From assembly GCA_944371605.1 (NCBI GenBank), contig CALVXU010000024.1, positions 1 through 64,000 of the forward strand: 64,000 nt of DNA. The letters are read 5' to 3'. Of the stretch, positions 9,455 through 19,094 are shown piece after piece. Below the pieces are notes generated by a model. It was given only the letters and a program-made list of their open reading frames with translations, did no database searches and was not told the origin of the DNA. Made by a program: the position numbers and the translations under genes. Source of the DNA: an uncultured Bacilli bacterium (GTDB lineage: Bacteria > Bacillota_I > Bacilli_A > RFN20 > CAG-288). Every line of letters begins with the position of its first letter. Position 1 is the stretch's first letter.

Positions 9455-12064
9455 TCATCTAATAAAATTTAAAACCAAATTTCCACTCGCTTGAACAATT
9501 TCTAAACTTATTTTACTATTTTCTACTTCTAAAAGATTAATACTTTCGGTCAATTCAGCTGAATCTTCGATGTAGTATTTAGAAATATTAGTAGCTGAGA
9601 TATAGTCAGAATCACTTCCATATTGGGATAATGACCAAGTGAAACTGATGGTTCTGTCTCCTATCGTTATCAAAGCTTCTCCTTGTGATAACGTGCTATT
9701 TGTATATGTGAAAGTGATTGAGGCGTCATTTGTTTCATCGATTAAAGTGCCATTATAATAATTTAGTGAGTAGAAAGAGGCGTAGCTTATATCACTATAG
9801 GTGGAGTTTTTAAAGTCACATTTAGTACTGCCCAGCCTATTAGAAGAAACAGCATTTTCTGCTAAATAAACTGTAGCTGAAAAACTTGAAACATCTGGAC
9901 TTTCACCATCCAATGTCAATTGATCACCGCTGATTTTAACTTTAAATTGAATCGAAGCTTCATCGATAGTGATTGTGATATTTCCTTCTTGATCTAAGTC
10001 GAGTTTATTATTGATGGTTCCATCATATTTACAATAAAGATAAGTGCCTGCGATTTCATCCAGAGTGATTGGAGTTAAAACATCATATGTTTGAGTAACA
10101 GAGATGCTTTCATTAATTAAAGACGTTGCTTTGATTTTTGCTTCACCCTCTTGCAAGAATGTTACATCAAATGTTGTTTCACCAGCTTCATCAGCTTCCT
10201 CACTGCTAGCGATATTAGAAATCGTAGCGATGTCTGGAGTTAATGATTCGATTTTCACAGCTTGTGCTGAATAAGCTGGTTCGACTTCAGCTGTAAAATG
10301 ATAAGTTTCACCAGCATAATATTTGCTATTATAATTCACATCTTTAATAGTGACTTTTGTTGGATCTGGAGCAGTGATCTGTATCGGTATTTCAGCTTGT
10401 ATATCGTTGTAATCATTACCGAAGATGATTGTGGTTGTACCAGGCTTAGTCGCTGAATAGTTACTGTAATTTTTAGTGATGTGATTCTCATCGTAAGATT
10501 TGATATAGAAATTTTTTGTATCAATAGCAGTAGCCGGTAAGAATTGAATGCCGAGATCTGATTCTTCGAAAGTATCACCAGCTCTTAAGTTAGCTCCGAT
10601 TCCAAAAACTGTTTGTGTGAAATAAATTGTTGGATCGAAAAGGAAAGTCTCGACCGGTGTTCTTTCACCATAAGAGGCAGTGAAAGTGAAAATTTCTCTT
10701 TTATTGATAGTCGCATCTTCTTTTAAAACATATCGATTAGTCTCTTCATCAAATTCAACATCGTTTGTATCATATTGATCTTTGATAAATGTCGCAGCGG
10801 CTAAATGATTAAAGTCATCAAATTCAATGTTCAAATCATAGTTAAAGATATAAGTCGACGAATAAGATGAGTAATATTCAAAATTACTAGCTTCAATGAT
10901 TAAAGCATCACCAACAGTATTTTTATATTCACTATGCAAGTTTAAAGTATTCAAATAATCTTCTAAGCTGCTATCGCTCAAATAAGCAGGGTCGATAACT
11001 TGCTTCATAGAAGTTTGCAAGAAAACCATGGTCGTACCAGATAAGCTATTGACTTCAGCTTTAGCTTCATCTAATGTCATTCCGTCTTGTTGACTATCTT
11101 CATCGATGATTCTCTCGCTATTTGCATTGCTGCTGTTGCTGCTTTCTACGATGTTGACATCATAAAATTGCTTATCATCATAATAATAAGCGTGAGTATC
11201 TTCACGAGTTTCCTCGCCGATCATAGTTTTGATTTGTTCATAAGATTGATTGGTGTTATAAGAGGTGATGATCGTCTTTTCTTCGCTTGTTTCTTCACTA
11301 TAATCAATCGTTTCGATTTTTAACTCGCTGGAAATGACTTCGTTTGAAAAATTATCGGGTATTATCTCTAATAGAGCTGCTAATTCATCTGATGTTTCGA
11401 CTAATGATAAAGGCTGAGAAAAACTAGTCGCTGAAATATTTAAAACATCTGGATTAGAAAAGTCGATTTTAAACGAGAAAGTTCCTTTGATTTCACTTTT
11501 AATCTTGTCTTCATCCTTATAAAAATATCTTTTTATTTCATCGTTTACTGAAAGAGATTCATATGAAAAAATGTCCTCATCAGCTTTCACATAGAAAGAT
11601 TCATTATATAGAATTGGCACATCGTTGAGAGTGAAAGTGAAATCGTTGTTTTTAGTGAAAGAATATTCATTTGTATCGGTCACGAGACTGATTGAAGCAT
11701 ACGTCGAATCAGTTTTAGTGAAGTCGATTTCGTCAGTTGTTTTGTCTATTTGGATGTCATAAACACCTTCATTAATAACGATGATGTTATCAGATTTGCC
11801 TTTTTTGAAGTTGGGTTGATCATCTGAAGCGATGTTATCATAAGTGAGAGTTTTATTTCCCTCCAATTTGAAGGAATCATTTTTTCTAAATATGACATCA
11901 TTTAGTTCATATGAGGTATCAGTCTCTTCGAAAATATTGTTTGCATTATTATTCCCTATCAATTTATATCCTGAGCCGTTGGGACTTAGACTGTTTTCAC
12001 AAGAAACTAGGCATGATGTTAAAAAGAAAAATGCTAAGAATACAATACACCTTTTGTTTCGCAT
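9455..12064 (-). CDS. Large surface lipoprotein, first gene of leftward operon
   Basis: This is an 869-residue predicted lipoprotein. Its signal peptide contains two possible lipoboxes, LTSC (Cys18) and LVSC (Cys22), and the second is more likely. The body is Asp/Glu/Ser/Tyr-rich. An Ig-like module at about residues 570-660 contains the segment ESLTPDIATISNIAS, and a C-terminal beta-rich domain of about 170 residues resembles a small barrel. No catalytic motif is recognised. An AAAGGA ribosome site lies 9-10 bases before the ATG, and a plausible sigma-A promoter lies upstream at 12090-12118. The following gene starts 22 bases after its stop, so the four lipoprotein genes probably form one transcript. 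Confidence 0.85.
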   Translation of the reverse strand: MRNKRCIVFLAFFFLTSCLVSCENSLSPNGSGYKLIGNNNANNIFEETDTSYELNDVIFRKNDSFKLEGNKTLTYDNIASDDQPNFKKGKSDNIIVINEGVYDIQIDKTTDEIDFTKTDSTYASISLVTDTNEYSFTKNNDFTFTLNDVPILYNESFYVKADEDIFSYESLSVNDEIKRYFYKDEDKIKSEIKGTFSFKIDFSNPDVLNISATSFSQPLSLVETSDELAALLEIIPDNFSNEVISSELKIETIDYSEETSEEKTIITSYNTNQSYEQIKTMIGEETREDTHAYYYDDKQFYDVNIVESSNSSNANSERIIDEDSQQDGMTLDEAKAEVNSLSGTTMVFLQTSMKQVIDPAYLSDSSLEDYLNTLNLHSEYKNTVGDALIIEASNFEYYSSYSSTYIFNYDLNIEFDDFNHLAAATFIKDQYDTNDVEFDEETNRYVLKEDATINKREIFTFTASYGERTPVETFLFDPTIYFTQTVFGIGANLRAGDTFEESDLGIQFLPATAIDTKNFYIKSYDENHITKNYSNYSATKPGTTTIIFGNDYNDIQAEIPIQITAPDPTKVTIKDVNYNSKYYAGETYHFTAEVEPAYSAQAVKIESLTPDIATISNIASSEEADEAGETTFDVTFLQEGEAKIKATSLINESISVTQTYDVLTPITLDEIAGTYLYCKYDGTINNKLDLDQEGNITITIDEASIQFKVKISGDQLTLDGESPDVSSFSATVYLAENAVSSNRLGSTKCDFKNSTYSDISYASFYSLNYYNGTLIDETNDASITFTYTNSTLSQGEALITIGDRTISFTWSLSQYGSDSDYISATNISKYYIEDSAELTESINLLEVENSKISLEIVQASGNLVLNFIR

Positions 12065-12089
12065 AATATTTTAATCCTTTATAGTGAAT

Positions 12090-12118
12090 AATCTACAAAA
12101 CAGAATCATTTTTGTAAA
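12090..12118 (-). promoter_or_regulatory. Predicted promoter of the leftward lipoprotein operon
   Basis: On the minus strand a TTTACA -35 box (12113-12118) and a TAGATT -10 box (12090-12095) are separated by 17 bp. The first start codon lies 26 bases downstream of the -10 box. Confidence 0.45.
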
Positions 12119-12300
12119 GAATACTTTATTTAGAAAACTATTCGTCTTTTTAACTATGTTTGTAGCTCTCTTATCAAGAAAAATAACTTTTGTTCTGCTC
12201 ATATGAACAAATAAGAAGCAAAAAAATTAAAAAAGAGTAAAAAAAATCAAAGAATTTCAAATATAAAAATCAGAGTATCTCTATTTAAAGCAATTGTTTA

Positions 12301-12312
12301 GTAAGCGCTTAC
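12301..12312. promoter_or_regulatory. Perfect palindrome, LacI/CcpA-family-like operator candidate
   Basis: GTAAGCGCTTAC is self-complementary. With its flanks (AGTAAGCGCTTACA) it differs at one position from the symmetric LacI/CcpA-type operator pattern TGTAAGCGCTTACA. It lies between two divergent lipoprotein operons. This suggests catabolite-type or sugar-responsive control of one or both, which is an inference. Confidence 0.5.
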
Positions 12313-12534
12313 AGTAGAAAGTAGATGACATCACTATATTTATGAATCGGTAGCACAGTTATTATATTTTGCGAATAAAAAGAGTAATTTTTTGTTAATT
12401 TATTTATATAAATTATTATCACTGTGTGATTTTTTTAATCATTTTTTAGCGATGATTGATATGAACTATCATTTTTATAATAGTGTGAAATCTTATATAC
12501 TTTATAAGTTAGTGGACAAAAAGGAGCTGAATTC

Positions 12535-13962
12535 ATGAATAAAATTCTGAAACGAACATTTATTGTTGCTAGTAGTTTTTTATTATGCGCTTGTCAATCA
12601 AATCGATTGAATAGTTCAACGATTTCACCAGCCACTCAACCAGAGGGCATTTACACTAAATTGATGAGAGCAATATCATCCTTAAACAATTTCTCTTCAT
12701 CTGGGACATTAGAATATGCTGCTTATGATTTAGTAGGTGGAACAACTTTAGAACAAGCCATTTATCTTTTAGAAATTGATCTCGCTGATGAATCATATTA
12801 TTATTCTGAAAATGATTTGGCGACAGGAGAAGTCATTTTTGAAGAACGTTTCAGTAAGAATGAAAACGGAAAATTTGTTCAAGAAACACTCGACTATAGC
12901 ACTAATCTAGTTGACAAGATAGTTTATACAGATGATTATGATGAAGTTATGGATAATCCTCTTTTGGATATCGAAGTTCAAGATTTAAATCCTATTCAAG
13001 GACAATTGAATTGGTATAACCTCACTGATTTTACAATCGCTGATGCAGCCACTTACTTTTTGACCGGTTATGATACGATCAACGAAGGTGCTCTATCAGT
13101 AGCACAATATGCGATTCATTATGATGGCGAAAAGTTTGATCAAATGAGAATTCTTGTTGAGGGCTATGATGATGAACTGTCTCCGACTTATTGTGAACAA
13201 TATCTCTTTACATTGCAACTCAGTCAATTTGGAAATGCAGTGACTAAAGAAATTGAACCATATGAAACCACCAGTGATCATTCAGCGCTGCAAATCGGAT
13301 TAAATGAATTGGCTAGAGCTAAAAACATGACCGTCAAGGTTTCGACTCAATCTATCGATGGTCAAACAATTTATGATGAACATAGTTATATGCTCGATTT
13401 TGAAAATTATATTTTCTTAGATCCAATGGTTTTTACTAAAAATATTTATGAAAATGGAGAAGTGGTCAGCACGCATCAATGCTATTCGGTTTATAAACAA
13501 GTCGGAGATAACATCGATCTCGATGATGATAATACAAATAATGATGGAACCTTGATGATTTATGACTTAGATGCTGAAACAAATGAAATAATAGCCACTA
13601 ATGATTTCAACAAATATTATGGGACTAACAGTAATTATACCTTTATTTCTTTGATTCCTTATTTCAATCTTGTCGCTGCTGCTTGCTATAAAAATACAGG
13701 TGATATGACATTTAAGCCATATATCACCACTTATGATTATGCGACAGCCGCCTTTATTCCATTCGGAGCCAGTTATGCGATGTCTTCCTTAAAGAATAAT
13801 ATGACTATCTATGTGAGCGATAATTCAATCGATAAAGTTGAATTGACTTATTCTGAACAAGATGAATCCGGCTTTGGCACCGTTAATAAAGCAGATGTTT
13901 TGATGTACGAAGATTTAGATTCGACTATCATTCCAGAACATATTTTAAATTTAGGAGAGTAA
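12535..13962 (+). CDS. Surface lipoprotein of unknown function
   Basis: This is a 475-residue predicted lipoprotein and the first gene of the rightward lipoprotein operon. The signal peptide ends in the lipobox LCAC (Cys20), followed by a short Ser/Thr spacer and an acidic beta-rich body. The body seems to contain two similar halves built around segments like TKLMRAISSLNNF and LNELARAKNMTVKV. Such a helix followed by a soluble beta domain is common in uncharacterised Firmicute lipoproteins. A strong AAAGGAG Shine-Dalgarno supports the start. The next gene begins 4 bases after the stop. Function is unknown. Confidence 0.83.
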   Translation: MNKILKRTFIVASSFLLCACQSNRLNSSTISPATQPEGIYTKLMRAISSLNNFSSSGTLEYAAYDLVGGTTLEQAIYLLEIDLADESYYYSENDLATGEVIFEERFSKNENGKFVQETLDYSTNLVDKIVYTDDYDEVMDNPLLDIEVQDLNPIQGQLNWYNLTDFTIADAATYFLTGYDTINEGALSVAQYAIHYDGEKFDQMRILVEGYDDELSPTYCEQYLFTLQLSQFGNAVTKEIEPYETTSDHSALQIGLNELARAKNMTVKVSTQSIDGQTIYDEHSYMLDFENYIFLDPMVFTKNIYENGEVVSTHQCYSVYKQVGDNIDLDDDNTNNDGTLMIYDLDAETNEIIATNDFNKYYGTNSNYTFISLIPYFNLVAAACYKNTGDMTFKPYITTYDYATAAFIPFGASYAMSSLKNNMTIYVSDNSIDKVELTYSEQDESGFGTVNKADVLMYEDLDSTIIPEHILNLGE

Positions 13963-13966
13963 CGAT

Positions 13967-15601
13967 ATGAAGAATAGAAAATTGTTGAGTATCTGTGCCA
14001 TCGCTTTTTGTGGATTGGCGCTTGTAAGCTGTCAAAAAAATACTTCTAATAGTTCTAGTTCAACCGAAGAATATACTAAAACTGAATATACTGATGGTTT
14101 GGTTTTTGAATTGAATGAAGCTAAAGATGGATATGTGGTAACTGACTATTTATCTATTGAAGCTGAGGTCATTATTCCAGAATTATATTCCGGGTTGCCA
14201 GTGAGAGAAATCGGTGATGAATGCTTTCAATATGATGATATTGTCGATATCGAACTACCAAGGTCATTAAGAAAGATTGGAAACAACGCCTTCGAAGGGG
14301 TGAACGGATTGGCTGAGATTGTCATTCCTGAAGGGGTGGAGGAGATTGGCTCTAATGCTTTTTATTATATTTCCACGATGGAAAGCATCACTTTGCCATC
14401 TACTTTAAAGACTCTAGGTTCAACTGCTTTTGGCTTAGCCTCGGAATTTACTGAAATTGATGTCAATGAAAATAATCAATATTTCCAAGATATAAATGGT
14501 GTTTTATTCAGCAAGGATGGGACTACTTTATATTGTTATCCTCAAGGAAAAGCGAACACCACCTATGATATTCCAAATACGGTTAAGACGATTGCCGATC
14601 ATGCTTTTTATGCGGCGACGAACCTCACTTCTGTCACCATTCCTGAGAATGTAGAAACTATCGGATATAGAGCTTTAGCCGCTTTAAATAATTGCACACA
14701 GATAGTCATCAATCCTACAACCTCTAAATTAAAGACAATCGGTGCTCGAGCATTTAGTGAAAATAGTAGCATTCAATCATTCATTATTCCCAAATCAGTC
14801 ACTTCTTTGGGAGAAGGTGTTTTTGCTGGCGATACTTCATTGACTGCTGTTTCATGCTTGAATACGTTGACAAGTATCCCCGATTCGTTTTTTGATAGCT
14901 GTTCTAAGCTTTTGACTTTCAACATGCCTAACACTGTTACTTCTATCGGCAAAAATGCATTTGATGGCTGCGGGTCAATCTCAATATTGACTTTACCTAA
15001 TAGTTTAGAAGAGATTGGTGAAGGGGCTTTTAGTGCTTGTAAATCACTAACTAGTGTCACTATTCCGGAGAAAGTAACTGAGCTTCCTGAAGATGTTTTC
15101 AGTTATTGTACATCTCTTTCTAGAGTCGTTTTCCCTGCAGGCTTAAAAACGATTGGGACAAGAGCCTTTGCTGGTACAGCCTTAACATCTTTAAATTTGG
15201 AAGACACTCAAGTTGAAACTATTTCTCAAACCGCATTTTTCCAAGTTGGAACATTGACTGATGTTAATTTCCCAAGCACTTTAAAAGAGATTGGTAATCA
15301 AGCTTTTCAAGGCACGGATATTGCAAATCTCGAACTAAATGAAGGTTTAGAAACTTTGGGGGAATGGGCATTTGGAGACATTCATTCATTAGCCAATGTT
15401 TACTTACCTTCTACTTTAAAAGAGGTTGGACAGTGCTGCTTCCAGTGGAATCAAATCGGTGAAGGTAAAGTGAATTATTACACTCCTTTAGCGAGTATCC
15501 CATCGACTTGGAATGAGAATTGGGTGATTGAAACAGCTGCTAACATCAATCTATCTTCTTCTTTAGAAGAATTCCATAATGCGATTGCCGCTACAGAATA
15601 A
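13967..15601 (+). CDS. BspA-like leucine-rich repeat (LRR_5) lipoprotein
   Basis: This is a 544-residue predicted lipoprotein with lipobox LVSC (Cys22). After a Ser-rich spacer it is made almost wholly of about 18 tandem repeats of 22-24 residues in the LRR_5/BspA style, for example SVTIPENVETIGYRALAAL and TLPNSLEEIGEGAFSACKSL. BspA-type repeats form a curved solenoid. In Tannerella, Trichomonas and gut Firmicutes they mediate attachment to host proteins or other cells. A GGAGAG ribosome site overlaps the end of the preceding gene, so the two are co-translated. The exact ligand cannot be inferred. Confidence 0.92.
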   Translation: MKNRKLLSICAIAFCGLALVSCQKNTSNSSSSTEEYTKTEYTDGLVFELNEAKDGYVVTDYLSIEAEVIIPELYSGLPVREIGDECFQYDDIVDIELPRSLRKIGNNAFEGVNGLAEIVIPEGVEEIGSNAFYYISTMESITLPSTLKTLGSTAFGLASEFTEIDVNENNQYFQDINGVLFSKDGTTLYCYPQGKANTTYDIPNTVKTIADHAFYAATNLTSVTIPENVETIGYRALAALNNCTQIVINPTTSKLKTIGARAFSENSSIQSFIIPKSVTSLGEGVFAGDTSLTAVSCLNTLTSIPDSFFDSCSKLLTFNMPNTVTSIGKNAFDGCGSISILTLPNSLEEIGEGAFSACKSLTSVTIPEKVTELPEDVFSYCTSLSRVVFPAGLKTIGTRAFAGTALTSLNLEDTQVETISQTAFFQVGTLTDVNFPSTLKEIGNQAFQGTDIANLELNEGLETLGEWAFGDIHSLANVYLPSTLKEVGQCCFQWNQIGEGKVNYYTPLASIPSTWNENWVIETAANINLSSSLEEFHNAIAATE

Positions 15602-15606
15602 AGATT

Positions 15607-17271
15607 ATGAAAAAGAATAAAATTACGATTTTAGCATTGTGCTCTTCATTCTTGTTTTCTTTTTGCTTCACTTCTTGTGCTGATGGTAGCTTGAATACTT
15701 CTTCATCTTTTTCGCAAAAAGATGAATTAAAATTGACGATCACTAGCACTGCAGATTATATCGGTCTCAATGAATATGCTTATTTGACTACTATTGATCA
15801 AAATGGTGATGAAGCAGCTGTTGATTATGTATCTAGTGATGAAAATGTTGCGACGGTTTCTTCAACAGGAACAGTCAAAGGCATTTCTTTTGGCGAGGTT
15901 ACAGTCACTGCTATTAGTAAAGTAGATTCAAAGATAACTGATTCTATTGTTATCACTGTCGGAGAATCTTTAACACTCTATAATGTTATGAATAGACTGC
16001 TGAAGGCTGATTCATATAAAACAACATATACCGGTAGATTTACATATGGTTACACCAATTATAGTTTTAATAATGTTGAAGAAGTTAATAGTGACACTTA
16101 TTACTTTGATGCAATCGATGAAAATGATTGGTTTAAAGATGTTGGATATGCTTCGAGAAATTATGAGACGTTTGAATTTTCGAAAATAGGTGATGAAGTT
16201 TCTAATGCTATATATCTAAGAAATTATTATGAGAATTATTCTGATTTCATCTATTTAGCTAAAGAGATGTCAGGAAATTATTATTCTTTAACGCCTGATG
16301 AAGATGGGCTTTATAATTTGAAAAATGGTGTGGACACTTCGCTTTTCTTAAATCTTGTCTTCCAAAATGCTGATATGCCTACCAACTTTAATTTGACTAA
16401 TGTGTTAAATGATATCACTGGATTAACCGCTGAAGTTTTAGCTGCTGATTCGTTTAAAATCGATATCCATTTTGACAGAGGTGTTTATACTTCTAATGGA
16501 TACATCACATTGATATTTTCTGATTTTAATGATGTTGATTTATCATATGTCGATGAATATTTAAAAAATAATCAAATAGCCGTTCCAGCGACAGACGATA
16601 AAATTTTAAGAATTCGTGAATTAATTGCCGATTATAATTACATCTCTAATTTAGGAACATCGATTGTTTATGATGAAAACGGCGATATTTCTAGTACTAT
16701 TCCAATTGGAGATTTGCAGTTTACAAAAGATTATCTTTACTTTAACTATTCTGATGAGTATCTCCAACAAAATCAAGATTTAGTCAGAGGTGGATATATC
16801 AATTTATCTGATGGTGTATATACTTTCTTAGTCGATGATGCCCAAAACATCACTCTTGATTCTAAATGGAACTATGTTGATGAGGAGGGAAATCCTTATA
16901 CTCGTTACCAAGACTATTATCCTAATATAACTTTAGTGATGGACATAATCGCTGAAGAGAATAAATTATATTCATTTGTTTCGGATACGACTAGTATGTT
17001 TGATGGCTCTGAATTCAAAAGCGATTCTTATGTTTCATTAAATATTGCTGCTCAGTTAGATGGAGACGCTGTAGAGGCTGGCGGCACTCCATATGCTTTA
17101 TATGTAGGACTAAAAGATAGCTCTGTTGATGAAGAGGCGATAGTGGGGATAGGCAGCTCATTTCAATTTGTGGATATGGGAGGTGTTGTGATTCCCCCAA
17201 TCTATAAGACATATACTGATTTTGGAAAAGCAAATGTCGATTTTATCGATACGTATTTAGCTTCATTATAG
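15607..17271 (+). CDS. Surface lipoprotein with N-terminal Ig-like (Big_2) domain
   Basis: This is a 554-residue predicted lipoprotein with lipobox FTSC (Cys24). One Big_2-type Ig-like module at about residues 38-120 has the family hallmarks SSDENVATVSSTGTVKGIS and GEVTVTAIS. The remaining 430 residues are acidic and Tyr-rich with no recognised fold. The organisation resembles the Ig-containing lipoproteins of the leftward operon, so the group may have arisen by duplication. It begins 5 bases after the LRR gene stop, with only a weak ribosome site, suggesting coupling. It is the last gene of the rightward lipoprotein operon. Confidence 0.85.
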   Translation: MKKNKITILALCSSFLFSFCFTSCADGSLNTSSSFSQKDELKLTITSTADYIGLNEYAYLTTIDQNGDEAAVDYVSSDENVATVSSTGTVKGISFGEVTVTAISKVDSKITDSIVITVGESLTLYNVMNRLLKADSYKTTYTGRFTYGYTNYSFNNVEEVNSDTYYFDAIDENDWFKDVGYASRNYETFEFSKIGDEVSNAIYLRNYYENYSDFIYLAKEMSGNYYSLTPDEDGLYNLKNGVDTSLFLNLVFQNADMPTNFNLTNVLNDITGLTAEVLAADSFKIDIHFDRGVYTSNGYITLIFSDFNDVDLSYVDEYLKNNQIAVPATDDKILRIRELIADYNYISNLGTSIVYDENGDISSTIPIGDLQFTKDYLYFNYSDEYLQQNQDLVRGGYINLSDGVYTFLVDDAQNITLDSKWNYVDEEGNPYTRYQDYYPNITLVMDIIAEENKLYSFVSDTTSMFDGSEFKSDSYVSLNIAAQLDGDAVEAGGTPYALYVGLKDSSVDEEAIVGIGSSFQFVDMGGVVIPPIYKTYTDFGKANVDFIDTYLASL

Positions 17272-17374
17272 GCTGTTTTGAGTGAGAACTTCATCTGTTT
17301 TAAAAAATGTTTTAAGCTTGATATAAATCACAATAATTGAATACAAATCTCTAAAGTAAATATGAGTTATGTTG

Positions 17375-17400
17375 TATAATTTAATAGATTAAACGAGGAG
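17375..17400 (+). promoter_or_regulatory. Predicted -10 box and start-deciding ribosome site of dnaX
   Basis: A consensus TATAAT (17375-17380) lies 26 bases before dnaX, but a matching -35 box is weak. GAGGAG at 17395-17400 sits 6 bases upstream of a TTG codon at 17407. This fixes TTG as the dnaX start, since the protein then begins AYQAFYNKYRPQTFDEVVGQ as in other DnaX proteins. Confidence 0.55.
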
Positions 17401-17406
17401 AAAATC

Positions 17407-19080
17407 TTGGCATATCAAGCATTTTATAACAAGTATCGACCTCAGACTTTTGATGAAGTGGTCGGTCAAAAAGCGGTTGTAGCTACTTTGAAGAATGCGA
17501 TTAAAGAAAATAAAATCGTACATGCTTACCTGTTTTGTGGGCCTAGAGGTACTGGAAAAACTACTATGGCTCGTCTTTTCGCTAAAGCTTTAAATTGTCA
17601 AAATGGTATTGGTAAACAATGTAACAATTGTGATTCTTGCCAAGCTATTATCAAAGGTGAGCATCCGGATGTCGTAGAGATCGATGCTGCGTCTAATTCA
17701 ACTGTTGATAGCGTCAGACAACTCATCGATAGTGTGTCTTATCAGCCTATCATGTCTAGATATAAAATCTATATTATTGATGAAGTGCATAACATGTCTA
17801 ACTCTGCTTTTAATGCCCTGCTAAAGACATTAGAAGAGCCACCATCATTTGTTGTTTTTATTTTAGCGACGACTGAACCACAAAAAATTTTACCGACTAT
17901 TCTTTCTCGTGTGCAAAGATTTGACTTTTCTAAAGTTGTCAAGAATGATCTCATCTTCAATATGGATAGAATTTTAAAAAAAGAAAACATTTCCTTTGAA
18001 GAAGGAGCGTTAGAATTGATAGCTTCTTTATCTGATGGCGGTGTTAGAGATTCTTTGTCTTTGCTTGATCAAGCTGTTTCATATAGTGGTGATAATTTGA
18101 CTGTTCATGATGTTGATACGCTATTTGGACTGATGTCTATTGAAGATGAAATCCATCTCATCAATTTGATTTCTGATAAAAAGACAGATGAAGTTATAAA
18201 ACTGATAAAATCTAAATATGATAAAGGCATTGATATTATCAGATTACATAACGATTTAATTGCTCTATATAAAGATGCTCTTATATATTCAGTAACAAAA
18301 GATAGCAGTTTGCTAGAAAAAGCTAATGTCGAACAGATCAAACTGATCAAAGATGATGCCAGCACTTTAAATAATCGCATCAAAGAGCTGATTGTTTCTA
18401 AAAGAGATTATCGCTCTGCTGATAATGTCTTTGCCCATTTTGAACTATCAATATTAGATTTAATGACATCTGAAAACGCCCATCCGACTCCGATTCTTCA
18501 AAAAGAAAGACCTCTTGAAGTTGCTGGCATGAATAAAAGAGTCCAGGAAACAGAACAATTAAAAACCAAGCCTGTCGTGATAACTAAGACGAATATTAAA
18601 AAAGGTTTTGAAGCTAAGAAAGTCGAAGAAACTAAAACTGAAGATAAAATCGTTTATAATTCCGATGATATTTTAAATCTGATGGAACAAGCCGATAGGG
18701 AAGAAAGACTTAAGGTCGAAAGCAAATGGGGTTTATTGCAAAATCTTTTTGCATCAAAGACAGCATATGAAGCTCGAGCGTTAGCTAGTTGTAAGCTTCG
18801 ATTAGTTGCTAAAGGTATTTTACTCGTCACTTCTAATATGATGAGTGAAATCAATAAAATTAACAATAAGAGTTCTCAAACTATATTGATGGATATAGCT
18901 AAAGATGTTTTTGATAAAGCTTATCATGTTTTGCCTATTGCTGATAGAGAATTCAAAGACTGCTATATGAGTTATAAAACTGGTAAAAAAGTAGAGATGA
19001 AAGAACCGAATATCGATTTCGGCGATGAAAAAAAAGAAACTAATTCTACTCAATTCTTTGATGAATTGATGAATGGATGA
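17407..19080 (+). CDS. dnaX: DNA polymerase III subunit gamma/tau
   Basis: This is the clamp-loader ATPase of the replicative polymerase. It loads the beta sliding clamp at primed sites and tethers the polymerase cores. It has Walker A GPRGTGKTT (about residues 42-50) and a four-Cys zinc module with CNNCDSC. It also has a Walker B-like IIDEVHNMS and the arginine-finger SRC-type motif TILSRVQRFDF. Length is 557 aa, as in other Firmicutes. The start is a TTG with a strong GAGGAG site. The C-terminal third is Lys/Glu-rich and less conserved, as expected for the tau tail. It is the first gene of a replication/repair operon and overlaps the region preceding ybaB. Confidence 0.96.
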   Translation: MAYQAFYNKYRPQTFDEVVGQKAVVATLKNAIKENKIVHAYLFCGPRGTGKTTMARLFAKALNCQNGIGKQCNNCDSCQAIIKGEHPDVVEIDAASNSTVDSVRQLIDSVSYQPIMSRYKIYIIDEVHNMSNSAFNALLKTLEEPPSFVVFILATTEPQKILPTILSRVQRFDFSKVVKNDLIFNMDRILKKENISFEEGALELIASLSDGGVRDSLSLLDQAVSYSGDNLTVHDVDTLFGLMSIEDEIHLINLISDKKTDEVIKLIKSKYDKGIDIIRLHNDLIALYKDALIYSVTKDSSLLEKANVEQIKLIKDDASTLNNRIKELIVSKRDYRSADNVFAHFELSILDLMTSENAHPTPILQKERPLEVAGMNKRVQETEQLKTKPVVITKTNIKKGFEAKKVEETKTEDKIVYNSDDILNLMEQADREERLKVESKWGLLQNLFASKTAYEARALASCKLRLVAKGILLVTSNMMSEINKINNKSSQTILMDIAKDVFDKAYHVLPIADREFKDCYMSYKTGKKVEMKEPNIDFGDEKKETNSTQFFDELMNG

Positions 19081-19094
19081 CGGAGGAGATAAAG

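Larger units (their letters stand above)
12065..12534. other. Divergent control region between two lipoprotein operons (470 bp, no gene)
   Basis: No ORF is supported here. The stretch is very AT-rich and holds the leftward promoter. It also holds a perfect 12-bp palindrome GTAAGCGCTTAC (12301-12312) and a second dyad ATCAC-TGT-GTGAT (12418-12430). A possible rightward promoter TTGTTA (12392-12397) and TATTAT (12414-12419) has 16-bp spacing, and a stray TATAAT sits at 12476-12481. The rightward Shine-Dalgarno AAAGGAG ends about 8 bases before the ATG at 12535. Confidence 0.6.

Noticed and set aside
17976-17985. A AAA AAA slippery heptamer in frame within dnaX, like the E. coli gamma/tau frameshift site
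   Set aside because: It is at about codon 190, inside the ATPase part. A -1 shift would stop after about six codons and give a non-functional piece. A-runs are common in this AT-rich genome, and no stimulating stem is seen.
19077-19094. Start of the YbaB gene at 19077
   Set aside because: The strong GGAGGAG at 19082-19088 lies inside that segment and is correctly spaced for the ATG at 19095.
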